From a virus: DNA of 44,295 bases. Positions 17,574-23,684 of the stretch are shown piece by piece. The notes below the pieces were generated by a model. It had not been told where the DNA came from and made no database searches. It saw only the letters and a list, made by a program, of their open reading frames with translations. Position numbers and translations under genes: made by a program. Positions within the stretch are counted from its first letter, which is position 1; the number at the start of each line of letters is the position of its first letter. Location: IMG/VR virus record IMGVR_UViG_3300050019_000029, positions 1 to 44,295 of that record. One strand, written 5' to 3'.

Positions 17574-18034
17574 TGGCGTATCTATCGTACCTCGGCTCTC
17601 ACTGGTCTCTCTTCCTGATCGTCGTGCTCTCCGTGGTGGTCCTAGGCACAGCTTCATGGTTCCTCAAGAACTGGAAGCTCGCCGCAGCCGCCATACTGCT
17701 CGTCGTCGCTGGCCTCGCGTATCAGTCTGCCAACATGGAAGGCTACAAGCGCAAGGTCGCTGAGGATGCCCAGGCGCAGCTCAGCACGCTCAAGTACCGT
17801 CTCGGGGCACTGCAGCTCTCTCAGGCTCTGGACGCCCAGCGGGCCACCTCCGACGCCTACCTCAACTCCCAACTGGATACTCTCTCGCGTGAAACACCTC
17901 ACAATGACGGTGCTTGTCTTGACCTCGATGCTGCTCGCCGCGTGCGGGCCATCGGCGCAGCCCAGCCCGTCGCAGCTCCCGTACCCGCCCGCCGATATCC
18001 AAGCCTGCTTCAGAGACGTAGCGGGACTCCCTGA
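17573..18034 (+). CDS. Inner-membrane spanin subunit (Rz-like)
   Basis: This is a 153-residue protein with two adjacent hydrophobic segments near the N-terminus (about 12-30 and 35-50). A periplasmic coiled-coil stretch follows (KRKVAEDAQAQLSTLKYRLGALQLSQALDAQ) and ends in a Pro-rich tail. The lipoprotein partner is encoded in another frame inside its 3' end, the classical Rz/Rz1 arrangement. Spanins fuse the inner and outer membranes in the last step of Gram-negative lysis. Having two hydrophobic segments is unusual for Rz; one may be a signal-anchor and the other a second pass. Confidence 0.85.
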   Translation: MAYLSYLGSHWSLFLIVVLSVVVLGTASWFLKNWKLAAAAILLVVAGLAYQSANMEGYKRKVAEDAQAQLSTLKYRLGALQLSQALDAQRATSDAYLNSQLDTLSRETPHNDGACLDLDAARRVRAIGAAQPVAAPVPARRYPSLLQRRSGTP

Positions 18035-18161
18035 TAGGTCGCTTACGGCTGGGGACGTAGAGAGCCTCTGGAAGAATGATCGCTACAGAGCGGTCCTAGA
18101 ACAGCGCTGTGGGGTTCGCCTGCTCGCTTGGTACGATGGCCTCCGCACGAGCTGGAAATGA
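17889..18161 (+). CDS. Outer-membrane spanin lipoprotein (Rz1-like), nested
   Basis: This gene overlaps the inner spanin by 146 nt in the +1 frame. From the GTG at 17889 it encodes 90 residues; an ATG at 17904 is a shorter option. The signal peptide MKHLTMTVLVLTSMLLAAC ends in a good lipobox (LLAAC), followed by a Pro/Ser linker (GPSAQPSPSQLPYPPADIQ), as in Rz1. The remaining 50 residues form a small domain with two Cys (QACF, EQRCGV), longer than in Rz1 of lambda. It pairs with the inner spanin across the periplasm. The stop overlaps the next start (ATGA). Confidence 0.87.
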   Translation: MKHLTMTVLVLTSMLLAACGPSAQPSPSQLPYPPADIQACFRDVAGLPDRSLTAGDVESLWKNDRYRAVLEQRCGVRLLAWYDGLRTSWK

Positions 18162-18343
18162 TCCCTGATAACCCCGACCGCACTGGCACCCACCTCGTAG
18201 CCCTAGGAGCACTTGTGAGCCCCTATTGGCTTCATACCCTATCTGACGCTGCAGCCACCGCATTGCCCATCCTTGGCTGCGCGTGGTTGCTCATTCAAGC
18301 CGCCGTTTATCTCTACACCACCTTCTGGAATAAACGGATGTGA
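18158..18343 (+). CDS. Holin candidate (small membrane protein)
   Basis: The product has 61 residues and begins at an ATG overlapping the outer-spanin stop. It has two hydrophobic stretches, HLVALGALVSPYWLHTL and ATALPILGCAWLLIQAAVYLYTTF, and a basic end (WNKRM): the size and topology of a class II holin or pinholin. A SAR endolysin in the same cassette needs only a pinholin to depolarise the membrane, which fits. The identification rests on position and topology; I know no family by sequence. Confidence 0.7.
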   Translation: MIPDNPDRTGTHLVALGALVSPYWLHTLSDAAATALPILGCAWLLIQAAVYLYTTFWNKRM

Positions 18344-19077
18344 CGGCATTCAATCCCGACAATGCCCATAACGACTTCATAGAGCTGAACCCAAGCACCG
18401 GAATAGTAACCGTTGCCACAGACGGCCCGCTGCTCTTCGTAGAGCTAAACCCAGGCACAGGCAACGTAAAGCTCCCGACCGTCCCTGGGTCACTCGTCAT
18501 CAATGGTGGAAATAAGACACCAGGAATTGTGTCCGGTCGGTTCTATTCGACCTTCAGAGGCAATACCAGTTCGTCTGCGGCGGTCACCATACTCGACACA
18601 AAGATTTTCCTTTACCCGTTTTATATCGACACGCCGATTTCTCCGAGTGCTCTTTCAATTCGGGTTATCACTGCAGGCGCTGCAGGATCAGCCGTAAAAC
18701 TTGGAATATGGGCGAACGGCTCGAACGGGCGTCCGACCGGATTGGCTCTAACGGGACTTGTCAGCAATACGGGACAGGCCACGACCTCGACCGGGGCAAA
18801 CGCAGCTATCACTGCGACTGGCACGCTCGACGTTGGTTGGTATTGGTTTGGGGCGGCGTTCACGACTGCAGCCCCAGTGTGTTTGTCTACAGGCATTACC
18901 GTACTTGAACTGGATGCCTTGCAGGGCCGTACCACGCTCGGCACCAATGATGTCGGCGGTATCACCGCTCCTTATACCTACAGCACGGACATCACGACGC
19001 TGGACTTAACTTCGGCGACATGGACCGATGCTATCGCACCAGCGGGCAATCCAGTGCTGTATCTGACGGCTCCATAA
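18340..19077 (+). CDS. Beta-rich tail/fibre-like protein, unknown
   Basis: This is a 245-residue protein starting at GTG in a GTGA overlap with the holin stop. The first 45 residues hold two imperfect copies of a short element (IELNPSTGIVTVATDGPLL and VELNPGTGNVKLPTVPGSL). The rest (FRGNTSSSAAVTILDTKIFLYPFYI, SALSIRVITAGAAGSAVKLGIWANG, LDVGWYWFGAAFTT) is a Gly/Thr/Ala-rich beta sandwich like many phage receptor-binding heads. I infer a tail-associated or host-recognition protein. It sits after the lysis genes rather than with the tail genes, which is unusual. Confidence 0.7.
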   Translation: MTAFNPDNAHNDFIELNPSTGIVTVATDGPLLFVELNPGTGNVKLPTVPGSLVINGGNKTPGIVSGRFYSTFRGNTSSSAAVTILDTKIFLYPFYIDTPISPSALSIRVITAGAAGSAVKLGIWANGSNGRPTGLALTGLVSNTGQATTSTGANAAITATGTLDVGWYWFGAAFTTAAPVCLSTGITVLELDALQGRTTLGTNDVGGITAPYTYSTDITTLDLTSATWTDAIAPAGNPVLYLTAP

Positions 19078-19132
19078 CCCCTCACGCCCTCTCAGCGTAC
19101 AACTCCCAAAATAACATAAAGAAACCGAAATC

Positions 19133-19312
19133 ATGAGCGCAAGAACCGACCTCGACAACGCCCTTCAGTACGTCACTGACGGCATCACTGCACACGTCGC
19201 TGCTCTGGCAGCTTCCCGCACCGCTGCGGGTGATACCACGCACTTCGTTGAACTCACTGCCAAGCTTAAAGCGCTTGGTGACGTGCTGGTCGCGTCCGAA
19301 GCTGCTGTCTAA
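19133..19312 (+). CDS. Small helical protein, unknown
   Basis: This encodes 59 residues (SARTDLDNALQYVTDGITAH..., ELTAKLKALGDVLVASEAAV), an all-helical, mildly acidic protein with no membrane segment. A weak ribosome site (ataaagaaa) lies about 7 nt upstream and a 55-nt leader separates it from the previous gene. It is the last gene of the rightward arm, directly before the bidirectional terminator. Similar short helical proteins occur beside tail-fibre genes of phages; the function is not known. Confidence 0.65.
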   Translation: MSARTDLDNALQYVTDGITAHVAALAASRTAAGDTTHFVELTAKLKALGDVLVASEAAV

Positions 19313-19338
19313 CTATACTCACTCCGCGACTTGAGTAT

Positions 19339-19426
19339 AACTCGCAAAAAAGCCCGCTCGGGCTCTCCTCTGTATCCCTTTCTTTGGGAATACTTTGGAG
19401 AGCCTAAGCGGGCTTTTTTGCGAGTT
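19339..19426. terminator. Bidirectional transcription terminator between convergent arms
   Basis: Two 30-nt arms (19339-19368 and 19397-19426) are inverted repeats with 28 of 30 matches: a left A6 run next to AGCCCGCT, and a right AGCGGGCT followed by T6. Read in either direction this gives a GC-rich stem followed by a U-tract. The 28-nt loop itself contains a smaller hairpin (gtatccc/gggaatac). The left arm alone can also fold (AGCCCG-CT-CGGGCT). It separates the last rightward gene from the end of the leftward arm. Confidence 0.93.
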
Positions 19427-19548
19427 TAGGCGGCTTGGCGTGTCTGCCAGAAGGCTCTGCCCTTGGTGATCATGTCACGCACGTTCTCAAGTGGGGAGCC
19501 TAACCACAGGTGCTCTGGGTTGATACAGGGCGGGCACAAATGGAACCA
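19426..19548 (-). pseudogene. Remnant of an HNH homing endonuclease (C-terminal end)
   Basis: On the minus strand an open stretch of 40 codons encodes [17 protein letters not shown], then [14 protein letters not shown] and a stop. This is the end of the phage HNH family whose intact members read ..HRCDNPxCINPEHLFLGTxxDNMxDMxxKGR. It is preceded in frame by a TAA (19549-19551) and no intact upstream part is present, so the first half of the gene is lost. The stop codon lies within the right arm of the terminator. The fragment is probably inactive. Confidence 0.7.
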
Positions 19549-19602
19549 TTACCAGCACCAGCACCGCGCGTCGAAGCCAGAGGGTCTTGATGTTGATGAT
19601 GC

Positions 19603-19809
19603 TCACTTACGGCGCGTCCCAGACTTCGCGGCGAGCGCAGCGATCTGAGCGGAACGCTGGGCTGCGGCCTGATCGTTCTGCTTCGGGGTATCTTCCTTCG
19701 GCGTCAAGAGCACTACGATCTGCTCAAGCGCCGCAAGTATCTTCTGCTCGTTGGTGAGCTGGGCAGCGAAGGCTGCGAAGTCATAGAGTTCGTGTACGGG
19801 TTCAGTCAT
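19603..19809 (-). CDS. Small Ala/Gln-rich helical protein, unknown
   Basis: The 68-residue product (MTEPVHELYDFAAFAAQLTNEQKILAALEQIV...) has an N-terminal amphipathic helix pair and a basic, Ala/Gln-rich tail ending GTRRK. It overlaps the stop of the upstream membrane-protein gene by eight bases, so the two are probably co-translated. It is the last gene of the leftward arm. Function unknown. Confidence 0.65.
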   Translation of the reverse strand: MTEPVHELYDFAAFAAQLTNEQKILAALEQIVVLLTPKEDTPKQNDQAAAQRSAQIAALAAKSGTRRK

Positions 19810-19966
19810 TCTTAAGTGCCTCCAGTGTGATTTGGTCTTCGATGGTGGGAACGTCCTTAGCCGCTATCCTCATGCTCTCGTCCCACAGGTAGACGACGAT
19901 GCACTTGATCGTGTAGAGGCCGAAGATGGCTGAGAGGATCAGGAGAGGGAGAAGTTGTTCCAGCAT
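19802..19966 (-). CDS. Small single-pass membrane protein, unknown
   Basis: This gene encodes 54 residues. The first half (MLEQLLPLLILSAIFGLYTIKCIVVYLW) is one long hydrophobic helix; the rest is a charged, acidic tail. The ATG overlaps the previous stop by one base (TGATG) and the end overlaps the next gene, so it belongs to a translationally coupled string. It is one of at least five tiny membrane proteins in this arm. Confidence 0.65.
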   Translation of the reverse strand: MLEQLLPLLILSAIFGLYTIKCIVVYLWDESMRIAAKDVPTIEDQITLEALKND

Positions 19967-20196
19967 CAGAAGACGCAGGGGTCGAGTTCGTCAATGATAG
20001 CGTAGGCGAGCTTGAGAGCCTTGGAGCGCGACAGAGCTACTGAGTACACCTCGAAAGCTCCGTTGTCGTTGATGTCAACAACGACTTGGGGCTTGCCATC
20101 AACGTACAGGCGCACGGTCAGCGCATCGCCGTCCTTGTCTGTGATGGTCAGGATGCGCGCGGCGTCTTCGGTGTTCTTCTCGTTCTTGAACTTCAT
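19966..20196 (-). CDS. Small protein of unknown function
   Basis: The product of 76 residues is mainly beta-strand in character (ARILTITDKDGDALTVRLYVDGKPQVVVDINDNGAFEVYSVALSR) with a C-terminal helix (SKALKLAYAIIDEL). It starts in an ATGA overlap with the endonuclease VII-like gene. The codon pattern is that of a real gene. I do not recognise a family. Confidence 0.7.
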   Translation of the reverse strand: MKFKNEKNTEDAARILTITDKDGDALTVRLYVDGKPQVVVDINDNGAFEVYSVALSRSKALKLAYAIIDELDPCVF

Positions 20197-20612
20197 TTGG
20201 TCAGGTCCTTTGTTAGATATGTGATGGCTGTTTGGAGGTGGGCGGGGCTGTCATTGAACAGTCCCAGGCCCGTGTTGCACTTGCTGCAGAGCAGCCCCCG
20301 CACACGCTCTGTGTTGTGGCAGTGATCTATGTGCCAAGTTCCGTTTCCGCCGGATGTGCCTGTAGAACAGATGGCACACCTGAAGTCCTGAGCAGACAAC
20401 AGCGCGTCGTACTGATCTTGGGTGAGCCCGTATGTTATTAGGCGGTGCTCTGCGCGCCATTTTTTAGCAGACGCAGCCTTGGTCACCTTCTGCTCTTGCG
20501 TCCGGGTTCGTTTTGGGCGAGTTGCACACCACTTGCGGTGAACCTCGTTTTTGTTATTACGCTGTTCTTCCGTGAGTACTCTTTTTGGCTTAGTCACAGA
20601 TGCTTGCGCCAA
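20193..20612 (-). CDS. Recombination endonuclease VII-like HNH protein
   Basis: This protein of 139 residues has a basic N-terminus (about 1-65) and an endonuclease VII domain: YGLTQDQYDALLSAQDFRCAICSTGT, WHIDHCHNTERVRGLLCSKCNTGLGLFNDSP. The CxxC pairs (CAIC, CSKC) bind zinc and DHCH is the beta-beta-alpha-metal catalytic site. Proteins of this type cut branched DNA (T4 gp49) or act as free-standing homing nucleases. T7-like phages already use endonuclease I for branch resolution, and that gene is present at 28646, so a homing or host-DNA role is more likely. It overlaps the acetyltransferase gene upstream by 19 nt. Confidence 0.85.
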   Translation of the reverse strand: MAQASVTKPKRVLTEEQRNNKNEVHRKWCATRPKRTRTQEQKVTKAASAKKWRAEHRLITYGLTQDQYDALLSAQDFRCAICSTGTSGGNGTWHIDHCHNTERVRGLLCSKCNTGLGLFNDSPAHLQTAITYLTKDLTK

Positions 20613-21055
20613 TACAGACTTTGTTTAAACGCCCAGCGATACTGAGGCTCGAACAGCTTGTACCCTGCGTTGATAAGAGAGTTAGAGGACGCGGCGTTCT
20701 CCGTCGTGTCGGTAATCATCAGGGTAAGGCCAAGCTTGCGGGCCTTCTTCTCACGCACGGCGATGAGCCTGCGCTGCAGCCCGTTACCTCGATACGCCTT
20801 GAGAACCCCAGCACGCTTGAGATACCCGGTGGTGTTGTCTGCAGGGGTGATCGTGAGGCCGCAGAACCCTACAGCAACGGGAGGCGTGAGCCTGTTGTAG
20901 GTCTCAAACGCCGCCTTATCGTAAGCGAGCCACCAGTACCCCCTAGGTAAGTCAGGGCGCACCAGTGGGTCGAAGAACGTCAGGTCATGTAGCTCTATGA
21001 TTTCGTCGCGGTAATGGTCGTCCGAAGCGTCAACCTCCTTGATCAGGAAGTTCAC
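20594..21055 (-). CDS. GNAT-family N-acetyltransferase
   Basis: With the GTG at 21055 the product has 153 residues. The GNAT fold is visible: AVGFCGLTITPAD (strand 4), YLKRAGVLKAYRGNGLQRRLIAVREKKARKLG (the acetyl-CoA-binding R/Q-x-x-G-x-G/A turn as YRGNGLQRR), then TENAASSNSLINAGYKLFEPQYRW. The longer open frame starting at 21193 covers a different small gene (21052-21153), which is why I choose GTG; it forms a GTGA overlap with that gene. The substrate is unknown. In this early-gene context it could modify a host protein, but that is inference. Confidence 0.85.
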   Translation of the reverse strand: MNFLIKEVDASDDHYRDEIIELHDLTFFDPLVRPDLPRGYWWLAYDKAAFETYNRLTPPVAVGFCGLTITPADNTTGYLKRAGVLKAYRGNGLQRRLIAVREKKARKLGLTLMITDTTENAASSNSLINAGYKLFEPQYRWAFKQSLYWRKHL

Positions 21056-21153
21056 CGAAGCGATATCCTGTAGAGCACGAAGGCAAACAGGACCAACACA
21101 GCAGCGAACGTCGAGAGCGTCGTGATGACACCCATCCAGTCTTGAGCTGTCAT
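21052..21153 (-). CDS. Tiny membrane protein (33 residues)
   Basis: The product is MTAQDWMGVITTLSTFAAV followed by LVLFAFVLYRISLR: one transmembrane helix with a basic end. The start overlaps the previous stop (ATGA) and the stop overlaps the acetyltransferase GTG start (GTGA), so it is tightly coupled on both sides. The topology and coupling make a real gene likely despite its size. Function unknown. Confidence 0.6.
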   Translation of the reverse strand: MTAQDWMGVITTLSTFAAVLVLFAFVLYRISLR

Positions 21154-21416
21154 GTCGTCTCAACCGCATGATTGAGAGCGTCGATGAGATCATACACTTG
21201 ACCGAACGTCAGCTCCAGAACGTCTGCGGTGCTGCGGTCTGCGTACTCCTGGCGGATGATTAGGGTCTCTTCAGCGCGGCGCTCAAAGCTACGGGACCAC
21301 CACACGTCCACAGCAGGACATCCCGGGAGGAACTTGGCCCCCGGGGTCTTGACGGTCTCTGCTGCTGGGATGAGGTACGAGGTGCCGTGAGCGTCCTTAT
21401 GGGAGCTACACGGCAT
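21150..21416 (-). CDS. Small early protein, unknown
   Basis: From the ATG at 21416 it encodes 88 residues (MPCSSHKDAHGTSYLIPAAE..., then VDVWWSRSFERRAEETLIIRQEYADRSTADVLELTFGQVYDLIDALNHAVETT). The C-terminal helix pair is convincing. The start overlaps the end of the DUF3310 gene by 11 nt; a longer frame upstream would run far into that gene. No family recognised. Confidence 0.65.
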   Translation of the reverse strand: MPCSSHKDAHGTSYLIPAAETVKTPGAKFLPGCPAVDVWWSRSFERRAEETLIIRQEYADRSTADVLELTFGQVYDLIDALNHAVETT

Positions 21417-21717
21417 GGGCCATCGCCTGCCAGTCTGCCTTCGCGTTGGCTTGCTTGGAGGTCTCATGCTCGATCAAGAGTGCGATGTGATGCTTGGCCT
21501 TCTCAAGGTCCTTGATGCCTCCCTTGGTCTTCCAACGAGTGACATACTTGATGATGTTGCCTTCGGAGAAGCCCAGACCGTTCGCCCAGATGTACTCGAT
21601 GGGCTGTATCTTGCAGTCCGTGTAGTGTGTGCCCCCGACTTGGGTGCCTAAGATGGTGTCCTTTACCGCCCGTGTGTCCGTCTGAGCAATGTCGTGGTCT
21701 CGTTGATTTTCAATCAA
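21406..21717 (-). CDS. DUF3310 protein (T7 gp1.7 nucleotide-kinase-like)
   Basis: The 103-residue product contains GTQVGGTHYTDCKIQPIEYIWANGLGFSEGNIIKYVTRWKTKGG, then IKDLEKAKHHIALLIEHE, the characteristic DUF3310 signature. T7 gp1.7, a nucleoside monophosphate kinase, belongs to this family, so a role in deoxynucleotide supply is possible; this member is much shorter than gp1.7 (196 residues) and may be only the domain. It starts with TTG in a TTGA overlap with the upstream stop. Confidence 0.85.
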   Translation of the reverse strand: MIENQRDHDIAQTDTRAVKDTILGTQVGGTHYTDCKIQPIEYIWANGLGFSEGNIIKYVTRWKTKGGIKDLEKAKHHIALLIEHETSKQANAKADWQAMAHAV

Positions 21718-21862
21718 ATCTGTGTTCCCTTGTTCTTGGTGTCAGCGGTGGCCTTCTCAGCGCCTTCATGAAGTCCTGATGCTCTAGGTGCAGCCTCTTT
21801 GCGTCTGCGAACGAGATGATGGGGTTGGTCTTGGTTAGCAGTCGAAGCCTGTCGTTCTCCAT
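21710..21862 (-). CDS. Overlapping small gene, unknown
   Basis: An ATG at 21862 opens a 50-codon frame (MENDRLRLLTKTNPIISFAD, AKRLHLEHQDFMKALRRPPL) inside the 3' end of the membrane-protein gene but in another frame. Its codons (GAG, AAC, CTG, ACC, AAG, ATC, TTC) look more like this phage's usual pattern than those of the overlapping frame. The two genes end within four bases of each other. Both may be made, or the longer frame may simply run on. Confidence 0.5.
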   Translation of the reverse strand: MENDRLRLLTKTNPIISFADAKRLHLEHQDFMKALRRPPLTPRTREHRFD

Positions 21863-22109
21863 GATTGCCTTGAATAGCGGAGGTATCGTTTCTCCACTTG
21901 ATGAGGTTGCGAATGTGTAGTGCGAGCAGGACCACGCAGAACGGGATCAGGCCCCACAGATGAAGGTAGAGGTCGAGCGTGAAGAACGTGAAGTCACTGA
22001 CGATGGAGAGCGAAGGGCCTAAGAGGCTCTTGTTCCCCATCTGCCAGATGGCCCACAGGGTCACGCCTGATGCAATGATCTGAAGTGAGAGGCTCACGTA
22101 GTCGGTCAC
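21714..22109 (-). CDS. Two-pass membrane protein, unknown
   Basis: Starting at the GTG 22109 (GTGA overlap with the previous stop) it encodes 131 residues. Two hydrophobic helices, YVSLSLQIIASGVTLWAIWQM and FTLDLYLHLWGLIPFCVVLLALHI, are followed by a basic, polar tail of about 55 residues, the last 50 of which coincide with the overlapping gene. A longer frame extending to 22334 runs through two other genes and is not credible. I do not know a family. The tail may be partly fortuitous reading through the overlapping frame. Confidence 0.65.
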   Translation of the reverse strand: MTDYVSLSLQIIASGVTLWAIWQMGNKSLLGPSLSIVSDFTFFTLDLYLHLWGLIPFCVVLLALHIRNLIKWRNDTSAIQGNHGERQASTANQDQPHHLVRRRKEAAPRASGLHEGAEKATADTKNKGTQI

Positions 22110-22240
22110 TTGAAGAACTCTGCCATGCGGCGAAGCGTCTCGTCGTTGGTCGTGCCCTTGCAGGATATGAACGCCAACACACGTTCTATCTGCCACGGCT
22201 CCAGCTTGGCCCCAGGTGTGAAGTCTCCCTTGGGCTTCAC
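22106..22240 (-). CDS. Very small protein (44 residues), unknown
   Basis: The frame starts at GTG 22240 overlapping the exonuclease stop (GTGA) and encodes KPKGDFTPGAKLEPWQIERV, then LAFISCKGTTNDETLRRMAEFFK. The mix of residues and the double coupling (its own stop overlaps the next GTG) support a real gene. The C-terminal part looks like a small helical DNA- or protein-binding motif. Function unknown. Confidence 0.55.
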   Translation of the reverse strand: MKPKGDFTPGAKLEPWQIERVLAFISCKGTTNDETLRRMAEFFK

Positions 22241-23001
22241 GGGGTCCACAGGATCGGCTTCTTGTTCTCGACGTCCCAATCGGACCAGCGTAGGATGCGC
22301 ACGAGGCGTGCTTGTTGCAGGGCCTCTTCCTCAAATAGGCCTGCCTTGGCGTAGGCTTCCAACACTCTCGACCACCAGATTATCTGCTGGTCCTTGAGAG
22401 GAAGTTCCTTGGCGGGCTCTGATAGTGACAAGAGCTTCTCAGCCTTCACAGGACCCACGCCTGGGCACCCTTTGACACCATCAGTGCTGTCACCGATCAG
22501 CGTCTGATACAGATGATTGTAGGCGGCCTCTTCCTCCGTGATCTGCAGAAGGTCCTTGCCGGTCCACAGAGTTCCCGGGATCGTCTTGAGGTCCTTGTCC
22601 TGACTGACGATGATCCGCTGAGCTGATCCCGGCTTGGTCGCCAGAATGCCCATGATATCATCGGCCTCAAGGCCTTCCATGGTGAGAGTGCTGTAGTTCT
22701 CGTCACAGAGTTCACGCACAGCCGAATAGCACAAGGGCTTGCGAGCACCCTTGCGGTTCGACTTGTACGTGGGGTCCACGTCGTAGCGGAAGTTGGTAGA
22801 GCTGGAGAAGGTGAGTACGTGGTCGTCAGTCTCGAAGCGGTCGAATATCCTGCGGATCATGCCTTCGAAGTTGGCGAACGCTAACTCTGGTGAGGAGTAC
22901 AGGACATGGTTGTCTGCATCCCAACGCGTTTCCCTCTCGATGGCGATAGCTGCCGTGAAGACAAACTGATCGCCATCAATGAGTAGAAGCTTACGAGCCA
23001 T
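22237..23001 (-). CDS. 5'-3' exonuclease (T7 gp6 / FEN type)
   Basis: The 254-residue enzyme shows the metal-binding motifs of the PolA 5'-nuclease/FEN family in order: LLIDGDQFVF (about 6-15), DPTYKSNRKG, GLEADDIMGILA, IVSQDKDLKTIPG and the helix-3-turn DNA-binding element GDSTDGVKGCPGVGPVKAEKLL. In T7 the homologue removes RNA primers and degrades host DNA for nucleotides. It is the partner of the separate polymerase gene downstream in function, lying two genes away. The start overlaps the upstream stop by one base. Confidence 0.93.
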   Translation of the reverse strand: MARKLLLIDGDQFVFTAAIAIERETRWDADNHVLYSSPELAFANFEGMIRRIFDRFETDDHVLTFSSSTNFRYDVDPTYKSNRKGARKPLCYSAVRELCDENYSTLTMEGLEADDIMGILATKPGSAQRIIVSQDKDLKTIPGTLWTGKDLLQITEEEAAYNHLYQTLIGDSTDGVKGCPGVGPVKAEKLLSLSEPAKELPLKDQQIIWWSRVLEAYAKAGLFEEEALQQARLVRILRWSDWDVENKKPILWTP

Positions 23002-23483
23002 CAGAACCCGGTGGACAACGCGTTGTCGCGCCAGAAGTCGTGCTCGTCGCCGCTGTCAGAGACGTTAGTCTCGTTGTAGGGGCCGCCCTCATCGAAGGTC
23101 TCGTAGAACCCCTCAGCTGCACACAGGCGCTCCATCTCCTCGTCAGCGACCTGGGGGCGCGCTCGGGCGTCAGAGACCCCAGCAACGTAGCCGTCTTCGT
23201 AGGCCTCCTGATCGTTGGCGTCGAAACCGCGCTGTTCCATTTCCTCGTGTCCGTCACGAAGGCCAGTATCGTAGCCAGCGTCGTAGGAGCCAGACATCGC
23301 GGCATCCTTTTCTTCCTTGGACGCCAGTGCAGCGGCTGCAAGTCCACGCTCGTATCCGAACACCATGGCCTGATCAATCGCCTGATAGGCCTGAACGATC
23401 AGCTTAGCGGTATCTTCTCCAGCAACCGCGACAAGAGCGCGGGAGAGAGCCTCGTTGTTCACTGGAATAATAAAGTCTTTCAT
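23001..23483 (-). CDS. Acidic protein with GYDxGxxDG repeats, unknown
   Basis: From ATG 23483 it encodes 160 residues; the longer frame upstream overlaps another gene. The N-terminal 60 residues are helical (EALSRALVAVAGEDTAKLIVQAYQAIDQA). The middle carries a degenerate tandem motif: GYERG, GSYDAGYDTGLRDGHEE, EAYEDGYVAGVSDARAR. The end is very acidic. Such GYxxGxxDG tracts occur in several phage early proteins of unknown role. It is coupled to the exonuclease by a TGATG junction. Confidence 0.7.
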   Translation of the reverse strand: MKDFIIPVNNEALSRALVAVAGEDTAKLIVQAYQAIDQAMVFGYERGLAAAALASKEEKDAAMSGSYDAGYDTGLRDGHEEMEQRGFDANDQEAYEDGYVAGVSDARARPQVADEEMERLCAAEGFYETFDEGGPYNETNVSDSGDEHDFWRDNALSTGF

Positions 23484-23650
23484 TGTGCCTCTTGGAGCCA
23501 CGTCAGCCCCGTTTGTGTGATCTGCCATGCGCTGGCGAAAGTGCTCACGCCTGTCTTGGTGGTGAGCATGTGAAGTGAAGCAGCCATTGCCACTATCTCG
23601 GCGTTGGATCGTGCGTAGTCGCTTTTGACGGAGACCTTCTCTCTCCACAC
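23480..23650 (-). CDS. Small winged-helix-like protein, start uncertain
   Basis: The open frame runs from far upstream, but its first part only mirrors the HNH gene in another frame. The convincing part is LAALLDRVWREKVSVKSDYARSNAEIVAMAASLHMLTTKTGVSTFASAWQITQTGLTWLQ, which looks like a small helix-turn-helix or winged-helix domain with a C-terminal strand. I place the start at GTG 23650 (56 residues); coding may begin about 17 residues earlier. The neighbouring HNH gene may have been inserted at its 5' end and replaced the native start. The stop overlaps the next ATG. Confidence 0.5.
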   Translation of the reverse strand: MWREKVSVKSDYARSNAEIVAMAASLHMLTTKTGVSTFASAWQITQTGLTWLQEAQ

Positions 23651-23684
23651 TCGGTCGAGGAGGGCGGCTAGGCGGACTTCTGGG

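Noticed and set aside
19463-19648. Rightward 61-codon frame
   Set aside because: It is antisense to the HNH remnant and the last leftward gene, and lies beyond the terminator of the rightward arm.
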